A stretch of DNA of 64,000 nucleotides from Gottfriedia acidiceleris (GCF_023115465.1 NZ_CP096034.1:2728001-2792000); one strand, 5' to 3'; shown: positions 17,848-28,285, numbered from the stretch's first letter. A program made the numbers and translations. The notes: a model not told the origin generated them from the sequence alone.

Positions 17848-18151
17848 GTCAAAATTTTTTATGACATTTCCAAAAACTCCTCTTTTAACTTCATAATAAT
17901 CCCAAAGATTAAACAAATTAAATTTTAGTATTTTGAAAATTTTATTAATTTTATAGTATAATCATATGATAATCTTTGATGGCCAAATCGTTTTCCAACT
18001 AAACAAATATTAGTTGCAATTATCTTATCATTCCTTACTTTACATATCATTTTCGTAGTATTTGGAGCAATCGAAACGGTTTTAGTGATGAAGCTTTATT
18101 TTATTTAGTTATTTTCGATATCTTTAAGTTCGTTTCAGCGATTAAGTAAAC

Positions 18152-18186
18152 AAAAAAAAGTCGCAATAATATGCGACTTTTTATTA
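18152..18186 (-). terminator. Terminator of the S53 peptidase gene
   Basis: AAGTCGCA pairs with TGCGACTT; on the minus strand it is followed by T8. It lies just past the peptidase stop codon. Confidence 0.85.
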
Positions 18187-18192
18187 TTTAAT

Positions 18193-20082
18193 TTATTTTT
18201 CTGGAGTACTGAAATTATCAGCTAATTTTGCTACATCAGGTATGCCAAGTCCTGTAGCTTGGTTATAAAGCGTACCTGGTGTACCAGAATAGAATAGATT
18301 ATCGTTTTGCGCGCCTGTTTTATTTAATGGTGTGAAAGGCGAAGAACTTTGTTGTGCAAAACGGTAAATTTGTGGATTCCAGAAACCTACTTGAGTATGA
18401 TCTGCACTATTAATTAACGCTGATAAACCATTCAATTGAGGTGAAACGAAACTAGTTCCGCCAAATACAGCATATCCTGAATTTGTACCTGGTTTACCTG
18501 GTGCACTTAAATAAACGTAATATCCTGTGTATGGATCTGCAGCCATTGATAAATCTGGAAGGTTACGTCCTGTACCTTGTCCTGAAATAACAGTTGGTTG
18601 TTTGTATGTTACATTTGATAAATCAGGTGAAATAGTAAACTCATCTACTGCAGAATACTGATTAACACCACTAATTCCTTTTTGGTAATCTGGCGTTTCA
18701 AAATGAGTACTGAAACCTCCACCACCACCATTAATTAAATTAGCATCTGGTAGTTTTCTAGCTTTGTAATATTCATTTAGATAATCCCAACCCCAAGCAC
18801 GTTCTTCCCCTACTTTGACATCGACGCCTGTTGAATTAGAATGGAATTGGAAAGGTAATGTCGTTCCGCCCGCTACAGTAATGTACGGACTTGCTGCTGG
18901 GAAATCAGCTGTAAGTTTAAATACTTTATCTGCACCTCTAGTTTCGTCATAAGCACCTGCATCACCAGCTGCGGCAAACATCGAAATCCCTTGTGCTGCT
19001 GCCTGCATAAATAATTGATTAAATGTATCTTCATACTCTGGGGCTTCCATTTGCTGCTGTACGTATGAATCTATACTCAATTCGCTTGATCCCCAACTTA
19101 CTGAAATTTGTTTAGCTATATTATCATTAATTGCATTTGAAAATGCATCGACAAATCCAGTATCCGAGTTCGGACCTACATACACATTAATATTTGCATC
19201 AGGAGCAATTGCACCCGCTTGCTGAACATCTAAAGTAGTTTCTTCATAGCCATCCCATCCAGAACCGCCATCAACCTCATTTACTTTAATACGATTAGGC
19301 TTTGTTTTAATTCCTACATTATCCCAGAATTTATAAGCATCGTCTGTATTAAATTCTGCTAATGTAACAATACCGATTGTTTCGCCAGCACCAGTTGCTC
19401 CCTTTTTATAAAGTGGATTAACATTGTAATGACTTTGTAAATCTTGTGGTGTTAAACTAAGGGGACCAGTTGGTACATCCTTTTTATCAATTATTGCTGG
19501 TTGTTTAACAGATCTTGATTCTAAATTAGAATAATTATTTAAACCTAAAATACATAAAATATTATCTGAAATTACTTTTGGTAAAGTTGGGTTCTTTTTA
19601 GTAGCATGAATGCTTTTACCTTTAAAACTAGCATATTTTAAATCGACACTTAAGGCTTTATTTAATTGAGCAACTGTTCCTGTTGCTGTAATCGTTAAGT
19701 TATTTGCATGAACATCAGTTTTAATACCATATGATTGTAGGTAAGACGTAACAGAATGGATATAAGCTGGATTAGGTGCATATTTAGCTTTAAATTCATC
19801 AACACTTAAATATTTACGATAATGCGGAGAATATGGTGTAACTGTTTCCTTTATATATTTTTCTAAATCATCTTTGTTTTGAAGTTTCAAAACAAAATCG
19901 ATGGATAGCGTAGTATTTGGATCCATGTCTCCAAAATAATTTGTTCCATCTAGCACAGCAGCCCCAGTACCTTGAGCTACTTCCTTATTTACTTGTGCGG
20001 CTACTTTAAATGTTGGTGCATTAACTAATAATAAAGAACTTGCTGCTGCTACAGTCATTAATGGTTTTTTCCAATTTTTCAA
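18193..20082 (-). CDS. Secreted S53 serine-carboxyl peptidase (sedolisin/kumamolisin)
   Basis: A 629-residue preproenzyme. A signal peptide (about 1-29) is followed by a pro-kumamolisin activation domain (about 40-185, with YSPHYRKYLSVDEF) and a catalytic domain (about 215-625). YEETTLDVQQ supplies the Glu and Asp of the SED triad near residue 280, SVSWGSSE is close to the oxyanion Asp region, and GGTSFVSPQ carries the nucleophile Ser near 543. The calcium loop ATGLGIPD is near the end. Sedolisins work at acid pH. The start is TTG after AAGGAGG. It is monocistronic and not part of the B. subtilis gene order, so it is an insertion. Confidence 0.92.
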   Translation of the reverse strand: MKNWKKPLMTVAAASSLLLVNAPTFKVAAQVNKEVAQGTGAAVLDGTNYFGDMDPNTTLSIDFVLKLQNKDDLEKYIKETVTPYSPHYRKYLSVDEFKAKYAPNPAYIHSVTSYLQSYGIKTDVHANNLTITATGTVAQLNKALSVDLKYASFKGKSIHATKKNPTLPKVISDNILCILGLNNYSNLESRSVKQPAIIDKKDVPTGPLSLTPQDLQSHYNVNPLYKKGATGAGETIGIVTLAEFNTDDAYKFWDNVGIKTKPNRIKVNEVDGGSGWDGYEETTLDVQQAGAIAPDANINVYVGPNSDTGFVDAFSNAINDNIAKQISVSWGSSELSIDSYVQQQMEAPEYEDTFNQLFMQAAAQGISMFAAAGDAGAYDETRGADKVFKLTADFPAASPYITVAGGTTLPFQFHSNSTGVDVKVGEERAWGWDYLNEYYKARKLPDANLINGGGGGFSTHFETPDYQKGISGVNQYSAVDEFTISPDLSNVTYKQPTVISGQGTGRNLPDLSMAADPYTGYYVYLSAPGKPGTNSGYAVFGGTSFVSPQLNGLSALINSADHTQVGFWNPQIYRFAQQSSSPFTPLNKTGAQNDNLFYSGTPGTLYNQATGLGIPDVAKLADNFSTPEK

Positions 20083-20750
20083 AGCATATTCCTCCTTGTT
20101 GAGTACGTAAAACTCCTAAATTATAAGAATATTATAGTAGAATAATAAATTTAATACCCATTCATTTTCATATTTAATTTCAAAATACTAAATTTATTCT
20201 CTGATATCGATTATAATTCTCGAAATAGTCTTAAAAAAGAAATATTATTCGATATTAAACGCTAAAAATATTCAATTTTCGCACAATTACAACAAATTCC
20301 GTAAATTTTTTGGTAATATTTTCCTTTTCTGAACAATACGAAAAAAACCTTAATTAGAAAAAAATAATAAAGTTTTTACTTACAATTATTAAATTTAACT
20401 GAAATTTAATTATTATAAAATAATAAATAGCGAGTGTAATATGCGATATCCAGTAAAAATTGGTACTTTAACACCAAAATATTCTCATTTCGCTCTACCT
20501 TCCTGATCTTCGAGACACCCCATATTTGAACTATTATTGTGATCTTTTTCTATTCATTTTGGGAGAATTCTACTATTTGTAAATTAACTAGTTTTATTAT
20601 GAACTTAACAACTTATTTAATGTTAAATTTACTAGGATAATTTAACACATAAAACTGCTAAATTGAGATTCGATTAATTTAGCTCCACTTTATAAATAGA
20701 TTAATAATGAATTAATTTTTACTAATATCATCCTGAATATAGTTCTATCT
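20083..20750. other. AT-rich intergenic region, nothing recognised
   Basis: About 670 bases with no gene, repeat or clear promoter that I can assign beyond AT-rich tracts upstream of the S53 gene. Confidence 0.4.
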
Positions 20751-20751
20751 A

Positions 20752-20784
20752 AAAAAAGCAGCTAGAAAATCTAGCTACTTTTTC
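20752..20784 (-). terminator. Terminator of the yheI-yheH operon
   Basis: AGCAGCTAGA pairs with TCTAGCTACT with one mismatch, and on the minus strand runs into TTTTTTT. Confidence 0.8.
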
Positions 20785-20785
20785 A

Positions 20786-22570
20786 CTACTCGGCCAATAA
20801 TAAAGACCCTTTATTTTGTAATAGATACATATTATAGTACAACCCTTGTTTTGCAAGAAGCTGTTGATGGTTGCCTTCTTCCACGATTTTCCCTTTGTGC
20901 AATACATATATGCAATCAACATCTTGAATTGTTGATAAACGATGGGCAATGATAACAGTAGTTCTACCTTTTCTCATCTCTGTTAAAGCTTCTTGAATTG
21001 CTTCTTCTGTTTCACTATCAATATTTGCAGTTGCTTCATCTAATATAAGAATAGTAGGTTTAGCTGCGATCGTTCTTGCAAACGTGATTAATTGGCGCTG
21101 TCCACTTGATAAAGTTGAACCTCTTTCAACAACTGCCTCATCATACCCATTTGGTAATTTTTCAATAAATTCATTTGCTCTAACTAATTCGGATGCTTCT
21201 TTAATTTCTCTTTCAGTTATTTTGTTATTATACATTGAGATATTTCCTTTTATATCTCCAACAAATAAGTAAGGATCTTGTAAAACTAATCCGATATTAG
21301 AACGTAATTCACTTTCTTCAAATGTTGATAGTTTTTGATCATCAATTTGAATTTCCCCGTCTTTCACATCGTAAAAACGTAATAATAGATTCATAATTGT
21401 TGACTTACCACTTCCTGTATGACCAACAAAGGCAACTGATTGACCTGGTTTAACTGAGAATGAAATATCATGAATGACATTGTGTACTCCGTCATATGCG
21501 AATGATACATTTTTAAAATCAATACTTCCTTCTTTTACTTTTGGTAGATCAGTTCCAACTTTAGTAGGAGCTTTTTGTTCTTCATCCATTAAGTCAAATA
21601 CTCTAGATGAAGATACGACAGCTTGCTGTAATAAAGATAATTTCATCATCATTTGCGTAATCGGTTCAAAAAATCTTTCTAAATAACTTACAAAAGCATA
21701 AACAGTACCAACCTCAACTGGATTGCTAAAAGAAGAAATTCCAAAGAAACTAAGAACAAACATTATTCCAATTGTATAAATTAAATCTGTTGCCGGTCTT
21801 AAAAACAGAGAATCTAATCGTATTGTTTTTACACCTGCATTATAGTGAGACTTATTAACTCCCTCAAATTCATTTTGTAATCTTTTTTGTTGGTTAAATG
21901 CTTGTATAATTGACATACCTTGTAAGTGTTCGTTTAATTTAGCATTTAAATTACTTAACTGCCCTCTGGTTTCCATAAAAAATGGAAAACTTTTTTTACG
22001 GTAGGTAAGTATAATAAAATAAACAATGACAACTAACCCTACACAAATCGTTGCTAATTTAACGTCTAATGAGTACATCGCAATAATGATTCCCACTAAA
22101 AAGACAATTTGCTGGATAAACGTTGCCAGTACACTCACGTAAAAATCTTTAATAGCTTCTGTATCATTCGTAATTCTTGATACAATGCTTCCAATCGGCG
22201 TTTTATCAAAAAATGAAAAAGCTAATGAATGGACATGCTCATAAACTTTCATTCTTATATCTTGAACAACTTTAAAAGCAATTTGTTGAAACATTAAAAG
22301 CTGTAAATATGATAAAACGATTTTTCCGATTGTTATTGCAACATAAATAGAAAATAACATTGCAATTGTATCTTTTGGAAAATATCTTTTCATTAAATGA
22401 TCATCTAGAAATCTTTTAACTAAAATTGGACCATACATTTCACATGCTGTTGCAAGGAATAAGAAAATAAATGCAAAAGTCAGTAAAACTTTATATTTTT
22501 TTAGAAATGATAGAAGACGAATTAAATCTTTTTTCTGCCTTTTAGCATCGATTTCAATCTCTTGATTCAT
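20786..22570 (-). CDS. yheH: ABC exporter half-transporter, YheH-type
   Basis: A 594-residue fusion of a six-helix exporter domain (about 1-320) and an ATP-binding domain (about 350-590). Walker A is GHTGSGKST, the signature is LSSGQRQL, and Walker B is ILILDEATANID with the catalytic Glu intact. It starts one base after the end of its partner, so the two are cotranscribed and surely form a heterodimer. The closest known pair is B. subtilis YheI/YheH, a multidrug exporter also linked to sporulation timing. The gene name is by resemblance. Confidence 0.88.
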   Translation of the reverse strand: MNQEIEIDAKRQKKDLIRLLSFLKKYKVLLTFAFIFLFLATACEMYGPILVKRFLDDHLMKRYFPKDTIAMLFSIYVAITIGKIVLSYLQLLMFQQIAFKVVQDIRMKVYEHVHSLAFSFFDKTPIGSIVSRITNDTEAIKDFYVSVLATFIQQIVFLVGIIIAMYSLDVKLATICVGLVVIVYFIILTYRKKSFPFFMETRGQLSNLNAKLNEHLQGMSIIQAFNQQKRLQNEFEGVNKSHYNAGVKTIRLDSLFLRPATDLIYTIGIMFVLSFFGISSFSNPVEVGTVYAFVSYLERFFEPITQMMMKLSLLQQAVVSSSRVFDLMDEEQKAPTKVGTDLPKVKEGSIDFKNVSFAYDGVHNVIHDISFSVKPGQSVAFVGHTGSGKSTIMNLLLRFYDVKDGEIQIDDQKLSTFEESELRSNIGLVLQDPYLFVGDIKGNISMYNNKITEREIKEASELVRANEFIEKLPNGYDEAVVERGSTLSSGQRQLITFARTIAAKPTILILDEATANIDSETEEAIQEALTEMRKGRTTVIIAHRLSTIQDVDCIYVLHKGKIVEEGNHQQLLAKQGLYYNMYLLQNKGSLLLAE

Positions 22571-22571
22571 T

Positions 22572-24323
22572 TTATCTCCCTCCTTGCTCTACTAGTTCTT
22601 CTAGTTGTTGTCTTTCAAACATTTCTTTGTACCAACCATCAATTTGCACTAAATCTTCATGTTTACCACGTTGTATAATTCTTCCTTCGTCTAAAACGAT
22701 GATTAAATCACTATGCATGACAGCACTCATACGATGAGAAGTAATAAATGTTGTTTTCCCACTTCTCTCATCCTTTAATGAGTGTAATATTTTTTCCTCT
22801 GTTTTTGCATCCACCGCGGATAAACAGTCGTCTAATATTAAAATATTAGGATTTTTAATTAAAGATCTAGCGATTGAAATTCTTTGTTTCTGTCCACCAG
22901 ATAATGATACCCCTCTTTCTCCTACAATCGTGTCGTAGCCTAACGGGAATTCTAAAATATCCGCATGAATATTAGCAATCTCAGCAGCTTTATGTACTGT
23001 TTCGATTGATGAATCAATTTGGCTAAACGCTATATTTTCCTTAACTGATGATGAAAATAAGAAATGTTCTTGCGGTACATAACCGATATGTGATCTAAGA
23101 GATAATAAAGTTGTATCTTTAATATCTAAATCGCCAACTGAAATACTCCCGTTAATTACTTCATATTCTCTCAATAAAAGTTTTAAGAGAGTTGTTTTTC
23201 CTTGACCAGTTTTACCAACAATTCCAATTGTTTGACCTTCTTGCACATTAAAATGAATATCTTTTAATTCAAAATTTGATTCTTCATTAAACTTAAATGA
23301 ATCAATTGAATAAGTAATTTCACCCATGGGAAGTTTTTCTAATGCATTTTTCTTATTTTTAATTTCAGGTTCAACATTTAATAAAGAACGAATTCGATCA
23401 TAAGAAGCGCGACCTCTTTCAACAATATTGAATAACCATCCAATTGCAAGCATTGGCCAAATTAAAATTCCTAAATAAGTAACAAATGTAATTAATTGTC
23501 CAACAGTAATATCATCTGCAATAACTAATCTAGAACCATAAACAACTGCAATAATATAGCAAATCGAAACAACTAACATGATAGTTGGATCAAAAAGTGC
23601 ATCAATTCTAGCAACTCTCATATTGTATTTCACTACTAAATCTGCTTGGTTTTTAAAAGCGGTTACATCTTCTTTTGTTTGCCCTAAACTTCTGATAACC
23701 TTTAAGCCACTCATACTTTCTTGAACTTTATTATTTAATTCTGAAAATGATTCTTGTGCTAAATGAAAACGTTGATGTAATAATTTACCATAATATTGAG
23801 TCAAAATGGCCATAACTGGCAATGGTAATAGACTAATAAGTGTTAACTTCCAACTTATTGAAACTGCCATCATTATTAGTACTGATCCACCTAAAATAAT
23901 AGAATCAACAAAAGTTAAGATCCCAGCTCCAGCGGTCTCGCGTACTGCTTGAACATCGTTTGTTGCGTGAGCCATTAAATCTCCTATTCTATTTTTTTGA
24001 TAAAAAGATGGAGACATTTTTGAAAAATGATTATATAAATCATCTCTTAGCTGTCTGGCTAACTTTAAAGAAGAACCAAATATTAATCTCCTCCACCAAT
24101 ATCGAAATGCATAAAGAAGTAACCCATTTATAAAAATTAAACCTACCCAAAAAAGCAAATTTTTACTATTAAGTGAGTTTTTTACCATTTCATCAATGAC
24201 ATAACCTATAACCTTCGGAGGTAGTAGCTCTAAAATTGCAACGATTACTAAAAGAGATATTCCCCATACATAGTTTCTTTTTTCTTGTTTAAAAAACCAA
24301 AACAAATCTTTAAAAACTGACAT
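22572..24323 (-). CDS. yheI: ABC exporter half-transporter, YheI-type
   Basis: A 583-residue half-transporter with exporter helices (about 15-300) and an ATP-binding domain (about 335-570). Walker A is GKTGQGKTT and the signature LSGGQKQR is canonical, but Walker B ends LDDCLSAVD, with Asp in place of the catalytic Glu. Such a degenerate site is typical of one member of heterodimeric exporters such as YheI or BmrC; the partner YheH supplies the intact Glu. It is the first gene of the two-gene operon. Confidence 0.88.
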   Translation of the reverse strand: MSVFKDLFWFFKQEKRNYVWGISLLVIVAILELLPPKVIGYVIDEMVKNSLNSKNLLFWVGLIFINGLLLYAFRYWWRRLIFGSSLKLARQLRDDLYNHFSKMSPSFYQKNRIGDLMAHATNDVQAVRETAGAGILTFVDSIILGGSVLIMMAVSISWKLTLISLLPLPVMAILTQYYGKLLHQRFHLAQESFSELNNKVQESMSGLKVIRSLGQTKEDVTAFKNQADLVVKYNMRVARIDALFDPTIMLVVSICYIIAVVYGSRLVIADDITVGQLITFVTYLGILIWPMLAIGWLFNIVERGRASYDRIRSLLNVEPEIKNKKNALEKLPMGEITYSIDSFKFNEESNFELKDIHFNVQEGQTIGIVGKTGQGKTTLLKLLLREYEVINGSISVGDLDIKDTTLLSLRSHIGYVPQEHFLFSSSVKENIAFSQIDSSIETVHKAAEIANIHADILEFPLGYDTIVGERGVSLSGGQKQRISIARSLIKNPNILILDDCLSAVDAKTEEKILHSLKDERSGKTTFITSHRMSAVMHSDLIIVLDEGRIIQRGKHEDLVQIDGWYKEMFERQQLEELVEQGGR

Positions 24324-24518
24324 TCCTTCACCCCCGCAATGCTATCAAAATTAATTTTACAATTTTTAGAAAACTCAAAACACAGTGTTCATTATAACAT
24401 AAAAATTAAATCATTTTTAATAATCTGCCTTATTTGAAATGGTTGAAAATTTTCGGTAATGCTAAAGATATGCGTCTCTACTTCGTTATATAGCAAAATT
24501 TTAATATGGAGGTGAATT

Positions 24519-24651
24519 ATGGAAAATAAAAAGGAAAAAGTAACCTATTTTACGGACTAGCCCTCAGGTACCTTACCAAAAACGATTTAAAGAAATTAGT
24601 TTATTATTAAACTTGAATAGAAAAATAAAGGATGAAATTAATAAATTTTAA
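24519..24651 (+). pseudogene. Decayed small protein gene
   Basis: ATG after GGAGGTG begins MENKKEKVTYFTD, then meets a stop. After a frame change, RFKEISLLLNLNRKIKDEIN runs to a proper stop. Together the halves look like a 40-45-residue small protein that lost its frame. No family is recognised. Confidence 0.35.
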
Positions 24652-24702
24652 AAAACAAATAATGGTTGTTCTCCCTAGAGATCTAAAGAGTTCATAACTA
24701 GT

Positions 24703-24734
24703 AAAAGCCCCGGAAATTAATCGGAGCCTTTTAA
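24703..24734 (+). terminator. Imperfect hairpin with T tail
   Basis: AAAGCCCCG pairs with CGGAGCCTTT with a mismatch and a bulge, followed by T4. It probably ended the decayed small plus-strand gene. Confidence 0.45.
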
Positions 24735-24750
24735 CTATGTTCTTTATTAC

Positions 24751-24799
24751 AAAAAAAACCACTTTCAATTGGTTCATTTCCCAATAGAAAGTGGTTTAG
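24751..24799 (-). terminator. Terminator of the immune inhibitor A gene
   Basis: AAACCACTTTC pairs with GAAAGTGGTTT, extended by TTGG/CCAA, and the minus strand continues with T8. A closely similar hairpin lies at 27886-27935, after yneF. Confidence 0.85.
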
Positions 24800-24863
24800 T
24801 ATGTTATCTCCTGTACCAGCTCATCCTATGCACAGGTAATCTATCCTGAACTGTCAATCTACC

Positions 24864-27155
24864 CTATTTCCAAACCTCAATCATTGCATCTGCATAAGCT
24901 TTTAAATTAGTATACGCTTTTACGGAAACCTTTTTCGAAGCATTTTCATTCTCTAAAAATCCTTTAAAATCATTAATATGTTTGATAACTTTATCCGAAG
25001 AACCTTTCATTTCAAATTGCTCTACAGACCTCAAATGTGCCTTTAATGCTTGCGCTGAACCTGCTTTGAAAGCTCCCGCATTTTCGAAGATGTCGATTAA
25101 AGAACTTACACCAGCTGCATTTAGATTGCTCAGTAAAAGATTGTTATCAGTAGCGCTTTGATTTGAGTCTGTTTCTGAAGTTGCCGTAAAGTTAATGTTT
25201 GCCGGAGCTGTCATACCCTTAGGAATTTTAACATACACCGGTACATCAATGCTTTTCCCCGGTTCTACTGCAACAATATTTTGATCAAGTTGAACCGTCC
25301 AATCTTCACCTACAGAAGCGTTAACTCGAATAAGATCCTTTGCATCGCCGGTATTTGTAACATTAAAATGGTAAACTGCCACTTTGCCCGCAACGGCCGG
25401 TTGTATTGTACCTGCACTTACATTTACGTCGCGTTTATAAGCACCTGATCCTTCCGTGTTACGAACTGCAACTTGATAATGAAGTACCCCGTCATTGCCT
25501 TTGTATTTGCCTAAAATGTAGAAGTGAAGATGATTGTAAGGATCGATGTACTCACTGACAACATCGTCTTTTCTAATAGAACCATCGAATTTCCCGCTTA
25601 CTAAGCTAGCTCCATTCCCTGCATGGAATAAAGAATCCAATGTTTGCCTTGGGTCACCTTTTGTAACCGACACTTTTGTTCCGTCAGGCTTTGTAAAGTC
25701 CTTCAATGCGATATCTTCAGGATGTGAATCAACTGGCCAGATAAACGGTGCAGTCTCCGCATTTTTCGTTTTGGAAATCAATACACCAGAATCGGCTGCA
25801 AAGGAATCCGCTCCAACTCGATCTACTACTTCAAGGGTGTAGTTATTGTACTTAGCGTTGTTTACGTTGCCGATCATATCGTTACGCCAGTCTCCGCTTA
25901 AGTAATTGCTTGGAGTTAAATCAGTCATACTGATATTGATCCCATGGAGTCCGTTTCTGCCGAATTTACTGCCAATTGGTACTTCGCGCGCGATAATATC
26001 CGCAAAAGCCGGACCAGACTCTTTTAATTCATCACGATTGAGTTGCAGTACTTCATCATTAGATAGAAATCCTTGTTTCATCTTGTTTCGAAGCGTATGT
26101 GGAGCTGGCAAGGAAGAACCAAGGGTAGCTGGAATCATCCAGCGAGTGTGCGTTCCACCTGGACCGTTAAATGATCCACGACTCATCGTTTCCCAATAAC
26201 CCGCATAGGTTCGAGGATCTAAAGCTGCATTATTATAGTTATCGCCCAGTCCTTTAAGATGACCAAATTCGTGAGCAAATGTCGACATGCCATCGCTTTC
26301 TCCTTGAATAGAAACACGAATCGATTTGCCGTTTAATGTTGCACTCGATGCAGCAGACCAAATAGATTTAGCTGCAAACCAAGAAGTCCAAGGTACATAG
26401 CGTGTTTTTGCCCAAGTTGGCATGCTCTCAAATCCTGTTAAATTTGGAGGACCAAATTCAGAAGGTACCGAGTTCTGATTCATAAACTTCATTTCACCCA
26501 GTTCTTGCCAAACAGTTGATTCATCATAGCCAGCATGTACAATAAACGCAAAGTCATAGTTTTTTCCAGAAGCTATAATATCGGCTGTTGCCGCATTTAT
26601 GCCGTCTTGGAAGAGGTTTCCGGTTTTATAATTACTTGGCAGAAAACCAGCATTAAAACTATCTAGCCCATACTGAAATTCATATTTATCTAAGCGGTAA
26701 GGACCGTAAGAATCAAGAGTTACGCCCCATTTTCCATATGAATTCTCTTTCCAAAAGCCATCGATTGTCTGATAATGATTTAACTCACTCGGTACATTTA
26801 AGTAATTCGTCCAAAACTCCCCAAGCTTTTCGCGGGGAACAGCATTGACTTGTGGATTACCGATGAGATCTTTACCTTTGGGCAAAGTCAAGATAAAATC
26901 CTGACCTGGAAAGTCAACTAAAATCAATGCCCCTTTAAGGTTTGTTTCCGGTTGAATACTCTTATCGGTACTCCAGTTAATACCCGGGACTGGTTTATAA
27001 TCATTCCAAGTCATATCCTCTGGATTCACCCATGACTGGGGATCCACTGGACCGGGCATTTGATTTAGCCCTGGTTCAGCAGCGAATGCGGCTGTTGAAT
27101 ACATGGAAATTATTAAAGTGGTCGATAATACAGCAATCTTAAATCTACGCTTCAA
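24864..27155 (-). CDS. Secreted M6 metalloprotease, immune inhibitor A-like
   Basis: A 763-residue secreted enzyme. The signal peptide ends AAFAAEP. The zinc motif AHEFGHLKGLGDNY (HExxHxxGxxD) is near residue 295, as in the M6 InhA family that degrades host and matrix proteins. An Ig-like NEW3/CARDB-type domain (about 585-665) precedes a C-terminal FIMAH-like helical domain (about 685-763). The start is TTG after GAGAGGAG. Base composition is less AT-rich than the neighbours, which suggests it was acquired. It interrupts the ccdA-yneF order, together with the ABC and S53 genes. Confidence 0.9.
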   Translation of the reverse strand: MKRRFKIAVLSTTLIISMYSTAAFAAEPGLNQMPGPVDPQSWVNPEDMTWNDYKPVPGINWSTDKSIQPETNLKGALILVDFPGQDFILTLPKGKDLIGNPQVNAVPREKLGEFWTNYLNVPSELNHYQTIDGFWKENSYGKWGVTLDSYGPYRLDKYEFQYGLDSFNAGFLPSNYKTGNLFQDGINAATADIIASGKNYDFAFIVHAGYDESTVWQELGEMKFMNQNSVPSEFGPPNLTGFESMPTWAKTRYVPWTSWFAAKSIWSAASSATLNGKSIRVSIQGESDGMSTFAHEFGHLKGLGDNYNNAALDPRTYAGYWETMSRGSFNGPGGTHTRWMIPATLGSSLPAPHTLRNKMKQGFLSNDEVLQLNRDELKESGPAFADIIAREVPIGSKFGRNGLHGINISMTDLTPSNYLSGDWRNDMIGNVNNAKYNNYTLEVVDRVGADSFAADSGVLISKTKNAETAPFIWPVDSHPEDIALKDFTKPDGTKVSVTKGDPRQTLDSLFHAGNGASLVSGKFDGSIRKDDVVSEYIDPYNHLHFYILGKYKGNDGVLHYQVAVRNTEGSGAYKRDVNVSAGTIQPAVAGKVAVYHFNVTNTGDAKDLIRVNASVGEDWTVQLDQNIVAVEPGKSIDVPVYVKIPKGMTAPANINFTATSETDSNQSATDNNLLLSNLNAAGVSSLIDIFENAGAFKAGSAQALKAHLRSVEQFEMKGSSDKVIKHINDFKGFLENENASKKVSVKAYTNLKAYADAMIEVWK

Positions 27156-27184
27156 ATAGATTCTCCTCTCACTTGTAAACTAAC

Positions 27185-27244
27185 CTATAATTTATGTAGT
27201 TTTCTTTTTCCAATTTTGCCATGTCGAATATGTGATACAATCAC
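27185..27244 (-). CDS. Possible 19-residue leader peptide before inhA
   Basis: GTG after AAAGAGG opens MIVSHIRHGKIGKRKLHKL and stops 30 bp before the protease start. AGGAGGTGA lies just upstream of it as well. Expression is only suggested by these ribosome sites. The frame could also be chance within a long 5' leader. Confidence 0.25.
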   Translation of the reverse strand: MIVSHIRHGKIGKRKLHKL

Positions 27245-27780
27245 TTTTTTTCCTCTTTAACGTCACCTCCTAATTAAGTCCCCCCTTTAAGAGCTATTAA
27301 CATATAATCATAAATCGGAAAACAACCTGCCAAATTTCCTCCTTCTTCATGAAATCTATCTTTAAGATAAGCCTAGCAAATTACTCCTTAATAGACTTCA
27401 CTGATAGTTTCCTAGTTGCACTAATATGTAGAAGCATAATAAATTTTATAATAGTTTACTAATAATTCTAATCTTTTAATAATGAGTAAATTGACAAACA
27501 TTGGAACTTCCATGAACTTTTTTATCGACTTTTTTCTTCGTGTAACTTGTTAAACGGTTAGAAATCGCCGAATAACACGATTCATTTTCAAAATATTTGT
27601 CAACTTTTTGTACATTTCGGTATGTTCTGTATAAAAATATTTGTTCTAAAATAGTTTAGCGATGTACTAAATGATTAAAGGATCGTATTCACATTATTAA
27701 ACAAGTACTGTATTGGAGTGTTAATTAAAAATGATATGAAAATCAGAATTCTTCTAAATTCAAAATTAAGAAATAAGATA
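27245..27780. other. Intergenic region upstream of the M6 protease
   Basis: No gene recognised. TTTGTCA-like motifs near 27597 and 27480-27500 resemble Spo0A half-boxes but are too short to rely on. Confidence 0.35.
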
Positions 27781-27824
27781 AAAAAACACCAACCTTTCTT
27801 GAAGGCCGGTGTTTTAATTTTTTA
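27781..27824. terminator. Bidirectional hairpin terminator
   Basis: AACACCAACCTT pairs with AAGGCCGGTGTT with two mismatches; T runs follow on the plus strand and T7 on the minus strand. Confidence 0.7.
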
Positions 27825-27885
27825 TTTACTTTTCTAATTTAGGGCCAACTTCTTTTTGTATTTATTAAAATTTCCCTCTAAAAAA

Positions 27886-27935
27886 CATAAAAACCACTTT
27901 CCCATTGGTTATTTCCAACAGAATAAGTGGTTTAA
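27886..27935 (-). terminator. Terminator downstream of yneF
   Basis: AAACCACTT pairs with AAGTGGTTT; the minus strand continues with T5 and then T6. The sequence is about 80% like the hairpin after the M6 protease. Confidence 0.7.
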
Positions 27936-28072
27936 ATTAGTAAAATGATTCATGATTTAAATAATTACAAATTCTCGAAGTAGGATTCACTGTAAAGATC
28001 TGTTTCCTGAAAGAATATGTTCAATATTTATTTCTTAACAAGCTATAAAGCCTTATATTTTAAAAGGTTTTA

Positions 28073-28285
28073 TTATTTTGTTTGGTTGTTCATAGCCTTC
28101 ATCATTTGGTTAATTTTCTTTTGTGAAGGTTTTTGTCCCATTTGAGCCATCATTACTTTTAACATTTGTTCATTAATTGGTGGATTTTTCTTTAGGTAGT
28201 TCATTGTATATTGACGAGCTATGAAAAATCCAATCGCTACACCTGCAATTAATGCTAAGATGCCGACTAGAAAGTATACCCACAT
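28073..28285 (-). CDS. yneF: YneF family (UPF0154) membrane protein
   Basis: A 70-residue protein with one N-terminal membrane helix (about 3-23). The cytoplasmic stretch [20 protein letters not shown], followed by SQKKINQMM, is the conserved UPF0154 core. The function is unknown. AAGGAGG precedes the ATG. It lies downstream of sirA on the same strand, as in B. subtilis. Confidence 0.95.
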   Translation of the reverse strand: MWVYFLVGILALIAGVAIGFFIARQYTMNYLKKNPPINEQMLKVMMAQMGQKPSQKKINQMMKAMNNQTK

